NCBI RefSeq assembly: GCF_007992435.1
Contig: NZ_BKAG01000007.1
Span: 1 to 64,000 of the forward strand
DNA length: 64,000 nt
DNA from: Prosthecobacter gellanilyticus
GTDB taxonomy: Bacteria; Verrucomicrobiota; Verrucomicrobiia; Verrucomicrobiales; Verrucomicrobiaceae
Direction of reading: 5' to 3'
The notes beneath the pieces were generated by a model. It did no database searches and was not told the DNA's origin. It worked only from the letters and a program-made list of their open reading frames with translations. Both the position numbers and the translations under genes were made by a program. Shown here in pieces: positions 10,101 to 19,940 of this stretch. Within the stretch, counting starts at the first letter, position 1, and every line of letters begins with the position of its first letter.

Positions 10101-13100
10101 GATGCGGATCGTCCCGCTCACTGGAGCACTGGTGCCAGTCGGATTGCTGGCTTTGGCGGTGATGGTGTAGCTGCCGGCCTTCGTCGGACGGCCGGAGATC
10201 ACACCCGTGGCGGTGTTGAGCGTCAGGCCGGGAGGCAGGCCCGTGACACTGAAGCTGGAAGGCATGTATTCATCATTGGCCGAATAGGGCAGGGCGTAAG
10301 TATAACCATCTCCGACGTAGCCGTTCGGAGGGGCATCCTCACCGGTCATGGGGCTGAGCTGCGGAGCACTGGCCACCGCCAGATGCATGGTGCCTGAAAT
10401 GGTGACAGGCAGGCTGCCGGGAGGTGTCAGCACACAGGTGTAGTTCCCGCTGCTCCCAGTGGCGCCAGCCTCAGCCGAGGCGAAGGACAGGACCGCCTTG
10501 TCCGTGCCGGTGATGCCAGCCTGGTTGATCTGCTGCCCGCCTTTGCGCCAGCTGTAGCTGACAAAGGGACCTGCCGCAGGTGCGGTGAGCTTCACCGGCT
10601 TTCCGGGCGCGGCAGCCACATTGGTGGTACCCTTGTCCACCACCAGCACCGTGCAGGCATTGGACTTGTCTGTGCTGCCATTGACTGCGGTGGCGGTGTA
10701 GACGCCCGCGTCTGCCAGGGTGGCGGACTGGATGTACAGGTATTGGTTAGTCTGGCCCTTGATCACGGTGGTGCCTCTCCGCCATGTGACGGTGGGCGCC
10801 GGAGACCCCGTCGCAGTCAGGGGGAGGTGAATGGGCTGGCCGACTGCGACAAGAAGTTCGTTAGGCAGGCTGGTGGTGATGTCCGCAGGCACACGCACCG
10901 CCAGGGTGGCGGCGGTGCTGACGACAGACTGGCCACCTGCGGTGACGACGACATCGTAGACACCGGAATCACCTGCCTGGACATTGGTCAGCACAAGCTT
11001 AGAGTCTGTCTTGCCTGCGATATTGGCACCGCCGCGCCGCCATTGGTAGGTGAGTGCGGTGCCGGTGGCAGTCACGCTCAGGGTGACGTTGGCTTTCACA
11101 TTGACCGTGGCGGAGGCTGGATGCTTCGTGATCGCTGGCGGCTGGAAGCCCGGGGAGACATTGATGGTGAAGGTCTGGGGAACGGTGTTTCCGTCGATGT
11201 CCCGGGCAGTGACGATGACGCTTCGGGTGCCTGCTGCCAGACCCGTGATTTTGAGCTGGTTGTTTTCCACCACCACAGTGGCTTTGTCGGCGGAGGTTTC
11301 GTTGACGGTGTACGTCAGCAGGGGGATGGACCTGGCGTTGATGATCTTGACCGCCTTGGTGTTGTCCATGTTTGCTGGCGCCGATCCTGCATTGATCGGG
11401 AAGTCTCCCAGAGAGACATTGCTGCCGTTAAGGAGACCATCCTGATAGCTGCCCCGTGGCAGCAGGGTGATCTGGTCCAGAACGGTCAGACTGGCCTCTG
11501 TGAGGCGGCCGTAAGCGGTGAAGCCCCCGTTCTGGTTGTCCAGGTTCCCCGAGTTGTCCGTCGGATTGAGGAAAAAGTCCGTGGTGGCACTGTTTGGCAG
11601 GCCGACCAGTCCGTAGTTCCCGTCGCGGTAGTAGTCGTCGTTCCCGTTGTTTGGCTGGCTCTGTGTGACGACGGTGCCGTTGTCACTGACGGAAGTGCGC
11701 TCGCCGATCTTCGCCGCAGAGATGGTGCCGCGCAGGTTGGAGACACCCGGTTCGTTGGTGGGAGACTGGCGCTTTCCCACGCTGGTGAAGTTTTTCGGAG
11801 CCGTGGAGACTTTCATGCTGCCCCCCTGCAGAACGAAGGGGATGCCGTAGTTGCTGTAGGCCAGACGGTGAAAGGCCACGTTGTCATAGTCACCGGCATT
11901 CACGTAGGCCAGGAAATTGGTCACGGCCTCCGGGGCGAGCGTGGCGAAGAGATCGATGTCAATGTTGCCACGGCTGGTTTCCAAGCGCGCAGCCTTCTCC
12001 GCGCCGGGATCCGTGAAGTGATTCTCCAGATTGATCACTGCGGTGGCGTTCAAACCGACCGTGGTATTAGGGATGGTGGAGGTGACGGCAGGGACGGCTG
12101 GCAAACCGACAATGCGCAGCGTCAAGATCGCACTGGGCGTGGCAGCTTCGGCCGTGGAAGTCGCCGCCAGACTGGCCGTCAGAGGCACCTCGAACACACC
12201 CGATTGGGTGGGAGTGCCTGAGATGATGCCTGTGGAGCTGTTGAAAGAAAGGCCTGGAGGCAGAGGAGATGCATTCCAGCTGATGCGGGATACCTCAGGC
12301 GTGGTGGTCAGATAGTACTGGAAGCTTTGTCCCACTTTGGCCGGATGATAGAGACGCGGCATGGTGAAGCCGTTCCTGGGTGTGCCGTTGGGAGATGGCA
12401 CGGGGCTCGAATATGGGGGATCGACGTTGCTGGGTGCAGACACGCTGGTTTCTCCATCCGCCACGGCCCTCACCATGAACTCGTAGGCGGTGCCTGGGAC
12501 GAGCTTGGAGAAATTCGTGTCATTGGGACGGCCTTTGCTATCCACAGCACCAACGTGCCTGGAGTCCACACTGACACTGGTCACGTTGGCATGAACCCCG
12601 CGTGCAAACTTCCAGGGTGCTTCCACGTAGGGCGTTCCTGGCGGAGGCTGTGGGCGCCATTCCCGCACCCAGATATCAAAGCCGTATTCAGTAGATGAGT
12701 TGTCTTTCCACGTGAGGTTGATGGTGTTGGAGAGGCCGGCTGACGGAGTAGCCGTGAGTTGACTAGGGGGCGGGAAGGTATTGGTGCTGGCTTGGTCGTT
12801 GGTGGAATAGCCAGAGTACAGTTTGATCTCCGGGCCGCTTGATGGCGTGTAGGCGAAGACCGCGCGGATGCGAAATTCGGCGATGGCATTCTGAGTGGCC
12901 GGGACGAGGACGCTGGTGGTGTTTTCCCCCACGGTGCCAAATTCGGTGAACGCTGGCGGAGTGCCCGTGGTGATGTAGCGGGACTCGATGACATAGCCCG
13001 TCTCATTGTCAGAATTGTCCGTCCACGTCAGGCGGAGCTGGGTTTCACTGGCTCCAGAGACGTCGAGATTAGTGGGTGCCTTGAGCTCGGGAATCTGCAA

Positions 13101-13961
13101 GGCCTGGGATCCATCCGTGCCGGCTGGTGTTTCCACAAAGTTGGTTGCGGGGGCATATACGGGGTTGCCGGCTGTGTCGACATCGACCTGCACGCCTGGC
13201 CGGGTGGCGCGAACACGGAACTGGTAGCGCTTCCCTGGGATGAACTGGAGACGCGTCACGGTGTCACGCCGGAAATACAGGTTCGAGAGCGTGATGCTGG
13301 TGGAGTTGCAAGGCAGGTTGCCGATGCTGTACCAGTCTGCTTCCACCATGCCGGACTTGGCCTCGCGGATCTGCACCTCGTAGCCCATTTCCGCATTGTT
13401 GGTGTCCGGCCAGTCGAGCTTGATTCGGCCATCGCTCAAATTCGTAGCATTGCCAGGATCGAGATCGAGAAAGACAGGGGGTGTAATGCTGGCAGGCGCG
13501 CTGTAACTCTGCTGGCCCGCAGTCGCAGGCTTCGGCATGACGGTGTTCATGGTCAGCACGCTGCTTTCAGCCACGCCGCCGTTGTATTTCCAGGCTTCGA
13601 TCTTGAACTGCACTGGAATGGTGAGGTGGGTCACCAGATTGCTGATGGAGAAGGTGTGAGAGGTGCTGTTGGCGGGCAGAATGCCAAAGGTGCTGAAGGG
13701 GCCTGCCGATCCATAACGCACCAGGACGATGTAGGATTCCTCATCGGTGGCATTGTCCTGCCACGTCAGATGCCAGGTATGCCGGCTGTTGGCGGGAACT
13801 TGGGGCGCAGCAATGGTGCCGTTGCCCACAAAGGGCACGCCATAGTGCGTGTGGGTGAAGGTCCCGTTACTGGGGGCCATGGGCGGTGTGGCGCGCAGGC
13901 TGGTCGCAGTGACGCTAAACAAAAGGGCCAGGAAGAGATGGCGAAGAAAGGCGGAGGGCAT
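7170..13961 (-). CDS. Giant secreted Fn3/Ig-repeat protein with embedded cyclophilin domain
   Basis: 2263 residues from the ATG at 13961 (MPSAFLRHLFLALLFSVTATSLRA, a signal peptide). Roughly in order: four or five fibronectin-III-like domains (residues ~30-510, recurring LTWTDNS-type strands), a He_PIG Ig domain (PPGLSFNSSTGIISGTPTQSG), a cyclophilin-type peptidyl-prolyl isomerase domain at ~660-840 retaining FHR, FVLQGG and TDFFLN, several Ig domains with the YQWRR-GxYxVxV signature, a second He_PIG, a beta-rich module (YVGIVNPAWTVNDGRGG) and about six more Ig domains to the C-terminus. No sorting signal or anchor is visible at the end. Paralogue of the gene at 14082-19940. Probable surface or matrix adhesin; the isomerase may help folding of proline-rich neighbours (inference). 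Confidence 0.85.
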   Translation of the reverse strand: MPSAFLRHLFLALLFSVTATSLRATPPMAPSNGTFTHTHYGVPFVGNGTIAAPQVPANSRHTWHLTWQDNATDEESYIVLVRYGSAGPFSTFGILPANSTSHTFSISNLVTHLTIPVQFKIEAWKYNGGVAESSVLTMNTVMPKPATAGQQSYSAPASITPPVFLDLDPGNATNLSDGRIKLDWPDTNNAEMGYEVQIREAKSGMVEADWYSIGNLPCNSTSITLSNLYFRRDTVTRLQFIPGKRYQFRVRATRPGVQVDVDTAGNPVYAPATNFVETPAGTDGSQALQIPELKAPTNLDVSGASETQLRLTWTDNSDNETGYVIESRYITTGTPPAFTEFGTVGENTTSVLVPATQNAIAEFRIRAVFAYTPSSGPEIKLYSGYSTNDQASTNTFPPPSQLTATPSAGLSNTINLTWKDNSSTEYGFDIWVREWRPQPPPGTPYVEAPWKFARGVHANVTSVSVDSRHVGAVDSKGRPNDTNFSKLVPGTAYEFMVRAVADGETSVSAPSNVDPPYSSPVPSPNGTPRNGFTMPRLYHPAKVGQSFQYYLTTTPEVSRISWNASPLPPGLSFNSSTGIISGTPTQSGVFEVPLTASLAATSTAEAATPSAILTLRIVGLPAVPAVTSTIPNTTVGLNATAVINLENHFTDPGAEKAARLETSRGNIDIDLFATLAPEAVTNFLAYVNAGDYDNVAFHRLAYSNYGIPFVLQGGSMKVSTAPKNFTSVGKRQSPTNEPGVSNLRGTISAAKIGERTSVSDNGTVVTQSQPNNGNDDYYRDGNYGLVGLPNSATTDFFLNPTDNSGNLDNQNGGFTAYGRLTEASLTVLDQITLLPRGSYQDGLLNGSNVSLGDFPINAGSAPANMDNTKAVKIINARSIPLLTYTVNETSADKATVVVENNQLKITGLAAGTRSVIVTARDIDGNTVPQTFTINVSPGFQPPAITKHPASATVNVKANVTLSVTATGTALTYQWRRGGANIAGKTDSKLVLTNVQAGDSGVYDVVVTAGGQSVVSTAATLAVRVPADITTSLPNELLVAVGQPIHLPLTATGSPAPTVTWRRGTTVIKGQTNQYLYIQSATLADAGVYTATAVNGSTDKSNACTVLVVDKGTTNVAAAPGKPVKLTAPAAGPFVSYSWRKGGQQINQAGITGTDKAVLSFASAEAGATGSSGNYTCVLTPPGSLPVTISGTMHLAVASAPQLSPMTGEDAPPNGYVGDGYTYALPYSANDEYMPSSFSVTGLPPGLTLNTATGVISGRPTKAGSYTITAKASNPTGTSAPVSGTIRIVAPEAAGAGTYVGIVNPAWTVNDGRGGRVDLTVTDSSAWSAKLQLGKEVYNLKGTIIISVSSVSGATSLVYSSGVNFTSKAGKPLTLYFELNPSNGDVTGYMSSSTELVEVNGYRLVWSPTRYPCTFAGLFNVALTLAADHLAQPEVPQGDGYMALSTSFAGMGTIAGRLPDGNTITSSAFVGRAGQTVLFQMLYKNTGSLIARMGITTPRDTNTADTVIRFNSYNGSARWIKDKQPATERNYQPGFSSTLLNLRGWAYQPPKAEITPVVMNLPGVAGNARLEFNEGGLAGASRDPDITFRLTNANLADFTGASNTAKVTLKVSPATGAYSGTFELDDNGFKRPVTFQGLIIPEIAAIPGLDAFSVTANGSTTAVAAQPGRAASPSRGAGYFLLDRLPVPPSTKSVSLLSGSARLGAPGLTVTTQPVSQTVNPGASLSFTCAAEGGLGAPPTITYQWRRNGINIANATTPTLSLTNVQQVSEGEFDCVIRKNTVIPAAEGIPAQTFLDTGVTTTQIATLAVNDPVSDISILQNPARNTLLTGTVVTLTAEHKGTAPFTYQWRRNGTDIDGATGPSHTTGPLNNDNAGNYTVLVKNGVSTDGLLSPTKTLSHDNPVSAVAISRTPSSTKVGAGTPLIFKAVVIGSNPVFQWLKNDIPISAATGSTFTIPTVATTDQGLYKVQVLNYVTDVPIVSSELPLVVTNDIRNVIITKDFAGEALATNTSATLTINADSSDTAFSYQWRRNEVDIPGETSKTLSVNSASTVTVDNPDRYDVLISNTLIPEGVLSAPFVLRVAEPVSNVVISSSPSPENVKQGDNVTLSVSALGTNLEYEWRKDGFAISSQTSSSYTISAFNSNQEGNYTVRVKNQVNAIVSSILELRANAPVTSASLSLTSPGSTTVAPGAPLTFNVSVTGGFGHSFQWRRGNEDIGSGTSSTLNTTAPTDPGSYIYSVDVNNAVSNSPVTSNSVTIIVNAEP

Positions 13962-13970
13962 GGAAACAAG

Positions 13971-14006
13971 AAAAGAGCCATGCCCGCTCGGGCGGCGGGC
14001 ATGCTC
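13971..14006 (-). terminator. Rho-independent terminator between the two giant genes
   Basis: Read on the minus strand: GAGCATGCCCGC, a 7-base loop, GCGGGCAT-G-GCTC with one bulged base, then TTTTCTTG. The 12-bp GC-rich stem followed by a U-rich tract fits an intrinsic terminator for the 14082-19940 gene. It ends only 10 bp before the ATG at 13961, so the downstream gene must start transcription within or after this hairpin, or depend on read-through. Confidence 0.75.
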
Positions 14007-14081
14007 AGGGGTAGATGCGAAAAGGGCGGGAGAGATCGTGGCGAAAAGCGTGGATGTCAATATGCTCCAAGGGTCTTAGAA

Positions 14082-17000
14082 TCAGGGCGCTGCGACCGCG
14101 AGAGGCACCTCGGCACTGGCCACCCCATCGGGGGTGACATCATTTTTGACGATGACGGAGTAGCTGGCCGCATCGGTGGAACTGGCAGAAGAGATGGTGT
14201 AGCTGGAGGATGTGGCGCCGGTGATGGCGGTGTTTCCTTTCTTCCACTGATAGGTGAAGGGGCCGGTGCCGCTTACGGTAACCGTGAAGACCACCTGGGA
14301 GGCATTCGGAACAACCTCTTCGGAGGGTGTGCGGCTGACATTGGTGATGACGGCTGCATCCATCACGGTCAGCACGTTGGGTGTGGCGGAGGTGACACCG
14401 GGTGATGGCGAGGCGATATTGATGATCGTCACGGTGTAACTTCCGGTGTTGGCCGTGGTGCTGCTGGTGATCTCATACGTGGAGTTCGTGGCGTCAGGAA
14501 TGGCCACGCCATCTTTCTTCCACTGATAAAGCAGCGGGGTGGTGCCTTTCTCCACGGCAGCTGAGAAGGTGATCTTCGTTCCTGATTTCACCTTGGCCGT
14601 GCTGGGGGTGCGGGTGATCGTGGGATTCACCACAGGATCATTCACAGACACCACGGCGAAGTCACTGGTCACGCTGTAGGAGCCGTTGGTGACGACACAG
14701 TCATACTTGCCCTGTTTGTTCTCGGTGATGCTGCTCAGATTGAGATTGCTGGTGGTCGCGCCGGAGATGCTGTTGCCATCCTTTCTCCAGCGATACGTCA
14801 CGGTGCCCTGGGCACCTGCGGCGATGCCCACCGTCAGGCTCACGTCGGCACCTGGATTCACGGTGGCGTCTGCCGGCTGGGTGGTGATGGTGATGGCGTT
14901 CCCCTGGATCACCACGCGGCCAGATTTGATCTTGGACTTCGTGATGGTGGGCAGAAGCTCCGGCAGCAGGAAGTAACCGGTGGCAAAGCCGCCCGAACCG
15001 GCGATCTCATTCGCGACAATGACACCGCTGGAGTTCGTGGCCGCAGGTGTGTAGGGGACGGGTGGAATGACCAGACCCTGGTAAGCCACCGACCTTGTGA
15101 CGCCGTCATCCTTCAGCACGAAGCTGCCATAAACACTGCCGGTGGCAGGCACGATGCCGAGAGTGGTGTTGGCATCGTTGGCCGCCGGGTCGGCGATGGT
15201 GTGGGCCGTGGTGACGCGCATGGCGCGGTCAGGGTTGCGCGAGGCACCGGCGAGACCTCCTTCGCTAAAGTCCAGGGTGACGTTTCTGCCGCTGGTCACG
15301 CTGGGCACTCCCATGACAATCAGGTTGCTGCCCGGCTTGTAATAATACGTGGCTCCGAGAATGCTGAGGGTCGTGTCCGGAATGCCAGCCTGGTAGTTCC
15401 GCTGGGTGGCGGGCTGCACGTCCTTGATCCAGCGCACGGCGCCATCCACACGGCGGAGCGAGCTGGTCGGGCCGAGCAGGTCATCCCCAAGATTGATCTG
15501 TCCGACGACGGAGCCCGTGTTCGTATACAGCATGAGGAACAGCAGCGCCTCTCCCTGAGGCCCGATCATGGAGCTGCTGGTGATCGTCGTGCCATCTGCC
15601 AGGCGTCCGCTGATGGTGCCGGTGCCCTTTGGACTGACGATCATGTTCAGATAACCGCTGCCCTGAGGGATGGTCTGATCACCCACATCACCGTCTTCCT
15701 CGTCGTTGTTGAGGTTCAGGGACATGTTGTAGGAAACCGTGGTGGTCAGGCCCAGGGGATCAATGCCGTAGATACATGGGCGCCATTTCAGGTCCCAAAA
15801 CTGCCTGAAGCCGCTGATGTAGGCGTTCTCCGTGCCGCTGGAGACCACACCCGTGATGTAACCGAGATCAGGGTCCAGCTCGAACAGCAAGGTGACAATG
15901 CTCTTGTCCTTCCGTTTCAGCTCGATGCGGCTTTGATACGTGATGGCGCCCGAGCCCGTGATGCTGCTGCCGATGCCCAGCGCGCCCGCCGCCGGGATGA
16001 TCTCGGTGCCGAGAATCAGCTTGGCGGAGAAGGCGGCGGTGTCCTGGACGGTGAGCTCAAAGCGCCCGCCTTTGTTTTTGTTCACCATTTGGTTAGGGGA
16101 GATGGTGCCGACGAAGGTCCCGATGTTCGAGAAGGGAAGCGGTGACACCCTCAGGTCTCCGGTTGAGACAGGAGTGCTGGCACCCGCGATGTTGGAGGCA
16201 ATCGCCCTGATCGGGAAGATCCCGACCGCCGTGGGACGACCGCTGATCACACCCGTGGCGGCGTTCAGCTTGAGGCCGGGTGGAAGGCCGGAAACGGTGA
16301 ACGAGCTCGGGGTCAATGCTTCCAACGGCGAGTAGGGAAGCTTCCAGGAGTAGTCCACACCGATGAAGGCGGTGGGCGGGGCATTGATGCCGGAAAGCGG
16401 ATTGGGCAGGGAAGGGCGCTGGACGATGAAGAGCTTGATGGCTCCCGTCTCCACGGCCCCCAGCGTGCCGGCAGGCTCCTGGGTGATGACGCATGTGTAG
16501 CTGGCCGTGTCCTCCAGCATCGTGCCGGTGATCTTGAGGATAGCGCTGTCCGCGCCGGTGAAGCGCGGCGTGTTTGCCAGGATGTCCGCGGTGTTCCTGC
16601 GCCATTGATACTTGAGGTTAGGCCCTGTCACTGGCGCGGTCAGGCTGACTGTCTTGGCGGTGGTGGAGAACAGCCTGGTTTCTGCCTTGTTCACCACGAT
16701 GACGTCCACCGGAGTGGTGGTGGCCTTGCTCACAATGTTGCTGGCCGTGGCGGTGTACACCCCGCCATCCGTGAGTTTCGCGGCGGCAATGTTCAGGTTG
16801 GCAGTGGTCTGCCCAGCCACGGCAGCGGTGCCTCTCTTCCAGGCAAACGTGGGTGTCGGCGCGCCGACGACATTGGTCACCGTGAGGGTGAGCGGCTTGC
16901 CGACCTCCACGATCTTGGCTTGCTGAATGACACCCACGGCCGGCGCCGTGCGCAGATCCAGCCGGGCAGGGGTACTGGCGAGGATGGTTGTGGCATTCGA

Positions 17001-19940
17001 GACCACGACATCATAGAGAGCCACGTCACCCGCCTGGGCGCTGGGGATGACGTAGGTGGCGGCATTGGCGTTTTCGATGTTTGCCGGCAGCCCGCTGCCG
17101 ATCTTGCGGCGCCATTGATAAAGCAGGTTGGATCCAGTGGCCGTGACACTGAAGGTCACCTTGGTGCCGGCGACCACAGCCTGTGAGACGGGGTGCTTGG
17201 TGATGACCGGGGGCCTGTAACCCTTCTGAACGATGACGTTGAAGGTCTGGCTCTTGGAGTTGCTGTCCAGGTCAGCCGCGATGACGGTGACATTGGCGGA
17301 GCCCTCCGTGAGGCCGGTGAGCTTCAATTCATTGCCCTCGACCACGGCATTCACCACCGTTGAAGATGGATTGCTGACGGTGAAGCGCATGGTGGGGGTC
17401 AGGCTTGCCTTCATGATCCGCACCGTCTTGCTGATGTCCATGTCCGTCGGCACAGGCGTGGCGGTCATGGGGATGCCGGAGAAGGCGGTGAGGCTGCCGT
17501 CCACGATGATGCGCTTGTCCAAACTGGCGTCGTAGGTGCTGGTGTTGTTGTTGTTCTGATAGCTGCCTTCGGGCAGCGCGGTGATGGTGTCCACCACCGT
17601 CATGCCGGGTCCGCTGACACGGCCGAACACGGTGAACCCACCGTTTTGGTTGTCCAGGTTCTGCGTGTTGTCACCCAGGTTCACAAAGAAGTCCGTGGTG
17701 CCGCTGTCAGGGTTGCCGACATAACCAAAAGCATCGTCTTTGAGCACCGTGGTGGCCGATCCGCCAGCAGGCGTGATGGTGGCCGTGGCCGTGCGGGCGC
17801 CGACCTTGGCCGCTGCGATCGTGCCGCGGAAATTGCCGATGCCGGGCTCATTCAATGGCGCGGGGCGGGACAGCACGCTGGCGAAGCTTCTCGGTGTGGC
17901 CACGGCCCTCAGGCTGCCGGCCTGCAGCACGAAGGGGCTGACCCGCGTGCCGCTGGAGTCACGGTTCCAGGCCAGACGATGGAAGATCAGGCTGTTGTAG
18001 TCCCCCGCGTTCACATAGGAAAGGAAGTTGGCGACCGCTCTTGGAGCCAGGCTCGGGAAGAGGTGAATGTCGATCACCTTGGGTTTTCCAAACTGGTCCA
18101 GCAAGGAGGTCTCCAGGGCCACCGCTGTTTCAGCGTCAGGATCACCAAACTTGTCGGCCAGCGTCACTCGGAAAGGCGTGTTGATGCCGATGGTGGTTGG
18201 CTGGATCGCCCTGGTGATATACGGGGATGCTGCGGAAGGCACGGCGGATGGCACCACGCGCAGCACCAGGGTCTCGGTGACCGTGGGGCTGTCGATGAAC
18301 TCCGCGGTCATGGTGCAGTTGTAGATGCCCGCCTGCGTGGGTGTGCCTGTCAGGAGACCCGTGCTGGACTCAAAGATCGTTCCTGGTGGCAGCCCGGTGA
18401 TGTTCCAGTCGCTGCGGTTGGCCGCATTCGAGGTCGAGGCCAGATAGCCCACCACGGTGTCATAACCGCCACTGGTGTTTTCCACGAGCCGCGTCAGGGG
18501 CGCGCCCACCTGGGCGGGATGGTAGAGACGACTGCTGAAGCCATGCCGGGCCTGGGCGGAGGCCACGTTGCTGTCCAGAGACACATTGGTTTCGTCCTGG
18601 GAGACGGCCCTCACCACGAACTCGTGCACCTGACCGGCCTCCAGAGGGATGAACACAGGCTTGCCTGTGCTGTCATTGGCCTGCGTGCGTGAGCTCACAC
18701 TCACCTTCGTCATGTTTTCACGGGTGGCGCGGGCGAAGAACCAATCCGGCGTGCCCTGGGGGCGGGTGTAGACATTGTAGCCATACTCGGTGCCGGACTT
18801 GTCCTCCCAGGTCAGGTCCACCGTGTTGGCGCGTCCGGTCATGGATGCCTGAAGATTCGTCGGTGCCGGAAAGTCAGTGCTGTAAGTGAGCTGGTTGGAG
18901 TAGTCACTGCGGATCGTCGTCTCGCTGGTGGCTCCTGAGGGGGTGTAGGTGTACAGCGCCACCACCCGCCATGCCAGGGAGGATCCCTGCGGCACGGGCA
19001 CATCCACCGTGGTCACGTTCTCACCCAGCGTGCCGAGGACGTCGAACTCCGTGTCCCCGATGGCCCGGTACTGCACCTCATATCCAGTCTCGTTGGTGGA
19101 GTTGTCCAGCCAGCGCAGACGGATCGCCCTTTCAGACAGGGTCTCGGCGCCGAGATTCGTGGGCGCTGTCAGCACTGGCGTGCGCAGTGTCACCGTGTTG
19201 GTATACTGCGTGGCATTGGTTCCTGTGGCGGCGAGGTCTTGCAGCCGGGTGCCGCGCACGCGGAAATTGTAGTCCGTGTTAGGCACGAGCCTCAGCCGGA
19301 AGGTTTGGTCAGTCAACGTCAGCGGCGTGATGAAATTGTTCCCGGAGTGGTTCACAAAGGTCAGCCCCTGGAAGCCGGTGGCAGAGGCCTCTTTGAAGTC
19401 GATCTGGTAGAAGATTTCCGAATTGCTGTTGTCCTTCCAGGCAAACTTCACCCGGCTGTCGTCCACATTCGTCACTGCGAGATTTTCCGGCGGAGTCATC
19501 ACCGCCTGGCCCGTCCCCATCGGCACCTTGTAGGTGAAGGTCTTGGAGGCGGTGGACTCAATCCTCGTCCCGTTGAACTTCCACGCCACGATCTGGAACA
19601 ACACATCCGTGCCGCCATCCAGACCGGGAACCCCGATCAAGGCGGCCTGGGTCGAGTTGGCGTTCACGCGGCTGATGGTGAAGAAAGGGTCTGACCCCGC
19701 CTTGATCTGCACATCGAAGCCTTCTTCATCCAGGGAGTTGTCCGTCCACGTCACCAGATACGAGTGGCGGTTTCCGACCTTGACCACATTGCCATCAAAG
19801 CCCGCAAAGGAGAAATCCACCTTGGTGATGACCGGTGCCTTGGGGGCCACAGCCTGAACTCCACCTGTCAGAGCGAGCACCAGGCCCGCGGTCAGGAACC
19901 CTTTCAGGAGTACGGAAATGAGTGAGGGCGGGGGCGTCAT
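14082..19940 (-). CDS. Giant secreted Fn3/Ig-repeat protein with embedded cyclophilin domain (paralogue)
   Basis: 1952 residues. The N-terminus (SVLLKGFLTAGLVLALTGGVQA) is a signal peptide. Domain order mirrors the downstream paralogue: Fn3-like domains (~30-480, e.g. VTWTDNSLDEEGFDV), He_PIG (LPPGTIFESSTGLLTGTP), a cyclophilin domain at ~605-795 retaining FHR, FVLQAG and TDFFVN, Ig domains (YQWRRKIG, YQWRRNTA), another He_PIG, the beta module beginning FVGTISPNQMVNKNKGGR, and fewer C-terminal Ig repeats, which explains the shorter length. No membrane anchor or sorting motif ends the protein. The tandem arrangement implies gene duplication followed by gain or loss of C-terminal Ig repeats. 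Likely extracellular structural or adhesive protein. Confidence 0.85.
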   Translation of the reverse strand: MTPPPSLISVLLKGFLTAGLVLALTGGVQAVAPKAPVITKVDFSFAGFDGNVVKVGNRHSYLVTWTDNSLDEEGFDVQIKAGSDPFFTISRVNANSTQAALIGVPGLDGGTDVLFQIVAWKFNGTRIESTASKTFTYKVPMGTGQAVMTPPENLAVTNVDDSRVKFAWKDNSNSEIFYQIDFKEASATGFQGLTFVNHSGNNFITPLTLTDQTFRLRLVPNTDYNFRVRGTRLQDLAATGTNATQYTNTVTLRTPVLTAPTNLGAETLSERAIRLRWLDNSTNETGYEVQYRAIGDTEFDVLGTLGENVTTVDVPVPQGSSLAWRVVALYTYTPSGATSETTIRSDYSNQLTYSTDFPAPTNLQASMTGRANTVDLTWEDKSGTEYGYNVYTRPQGTPDWFFARATRENMTKVSVSSRTQANDSTGKPVFIPLEAGQVHEFVVRAVSQDETNVSLDSNVASAQARHGFSSRLYHPAQVGAPLTRLVENTSGGYDTVVGYLASTSNAANRSDWNITGLPPGTIFESSTGLLTGTPTQAGIYNCTMTAEFIDSPTVTETLVLRVVPSAVPSAASPYITRAIQPTTIGINTPFRVTLADKFGDPDAETAVALETSLLDQFGKPKVIDIHLFPSLAPRAVANFLSYVNAGDYNSLIFHRLAWNRDSSGTRVSPFVLQAGSLRAVATPRSFASVLSRPAPLNEPGIGNFRGTIAAAKVGARTATATITPAGGSATTVLKDDAFGYVGNPDSGTTDFFVNLGDNTQNLDNQNGGFTVFGRVSGPGMTVVDTITALPEGSYQNNNNTSTYDASLDKRIIVDGSLTAFSGIPMTATPVPTDMDISKTVRIMKASLTPTMRFTVSNPSSTVVNAVVEGNELKLTGLTEGSANVTVIAADLDSNSKSQTFNVIVQKGYRPPVITKHPVSQAVVAGTKVTFSVTATGSNLLYQWRRKIGSGLPANIENANAATYVIPSAQAGDVALYDVVVSNATTILASTPARLDLRTAPAVGVIQQAKIVEVGKPLTLTVTNVVGAPTPTFAWKRGTAAVAGQTTANLNIAAAKLTDGGVYTATASNIVSKATTTPVDVIVVNKAETRLFSTTAKTVSLTAPVTGPNLKYQWRRNTADILANTPRFTGADSAILKITGTMLEDTASYTCVITQEPAGTLGAVETGAIKLFIVQRPSLPNPLSGINAPPTAFIGVDYSWKLPYSPLEALTPSSFTVSGLPPGLKLNAATGVISGRPTAVGIFPIRAIASNIAGASTPVSTGDLRVSPLPFSNIGTFVGTISPNQMVNKNKGGRFELTVQDTAAFSAKLILGTEIIPAAGALGIGSSITGSGAITYQSRIELKRKDKSIVTLLFELDPDLGYITGVVSSGTENAYISGFRQFWDLKWRPCIYGIDPLGLTTTVSYNMSLNLNNDEEDGDVGDQTIPQGSGYLNMIVSPKGTGTISGRLADGTTITSSSMIGPQGEALLFLMLYTNTGSVVGQINLGDDLLGPTSSLRRVDGAVRWIKDVQPATQRNYQAGIPDTTLSILGATYYYKPGSNLIVMGVPSVTSGRNVTLDFSEGGLAGASRNPDRAMRVTTAHTIADPAANDANTTLGIVPATGSVYGSFVLKDDGVTRSVAYQGLVIPPVPYTPAATNSSGVIVANEIAGSGGFATGYFLLPELLPTITKSKIKSGRVVIQGNAITITTQPADATVNPGADVSLTVGIAAGAQGTVTYRWRKDGNSISGATTSNLNLSSITENKQGKYDCVVTNGSYSVTSDFAVVSVNDPVVNPTITRTPSTAKVKSGTKITFSAAVEKGTTPLLYQWKKDGVAIPDATNSTYEITSSTTANTGSYTVTIINIASPSPGVTSATPNVLTVMDAAVITNVSRTPSEEVVPNASQVVFTVTVSGTGPFTYQWKKGNTAITGATSSSYTISSASSTDAASYSVIVKNDVTPDGVASAEVPLAVAAP

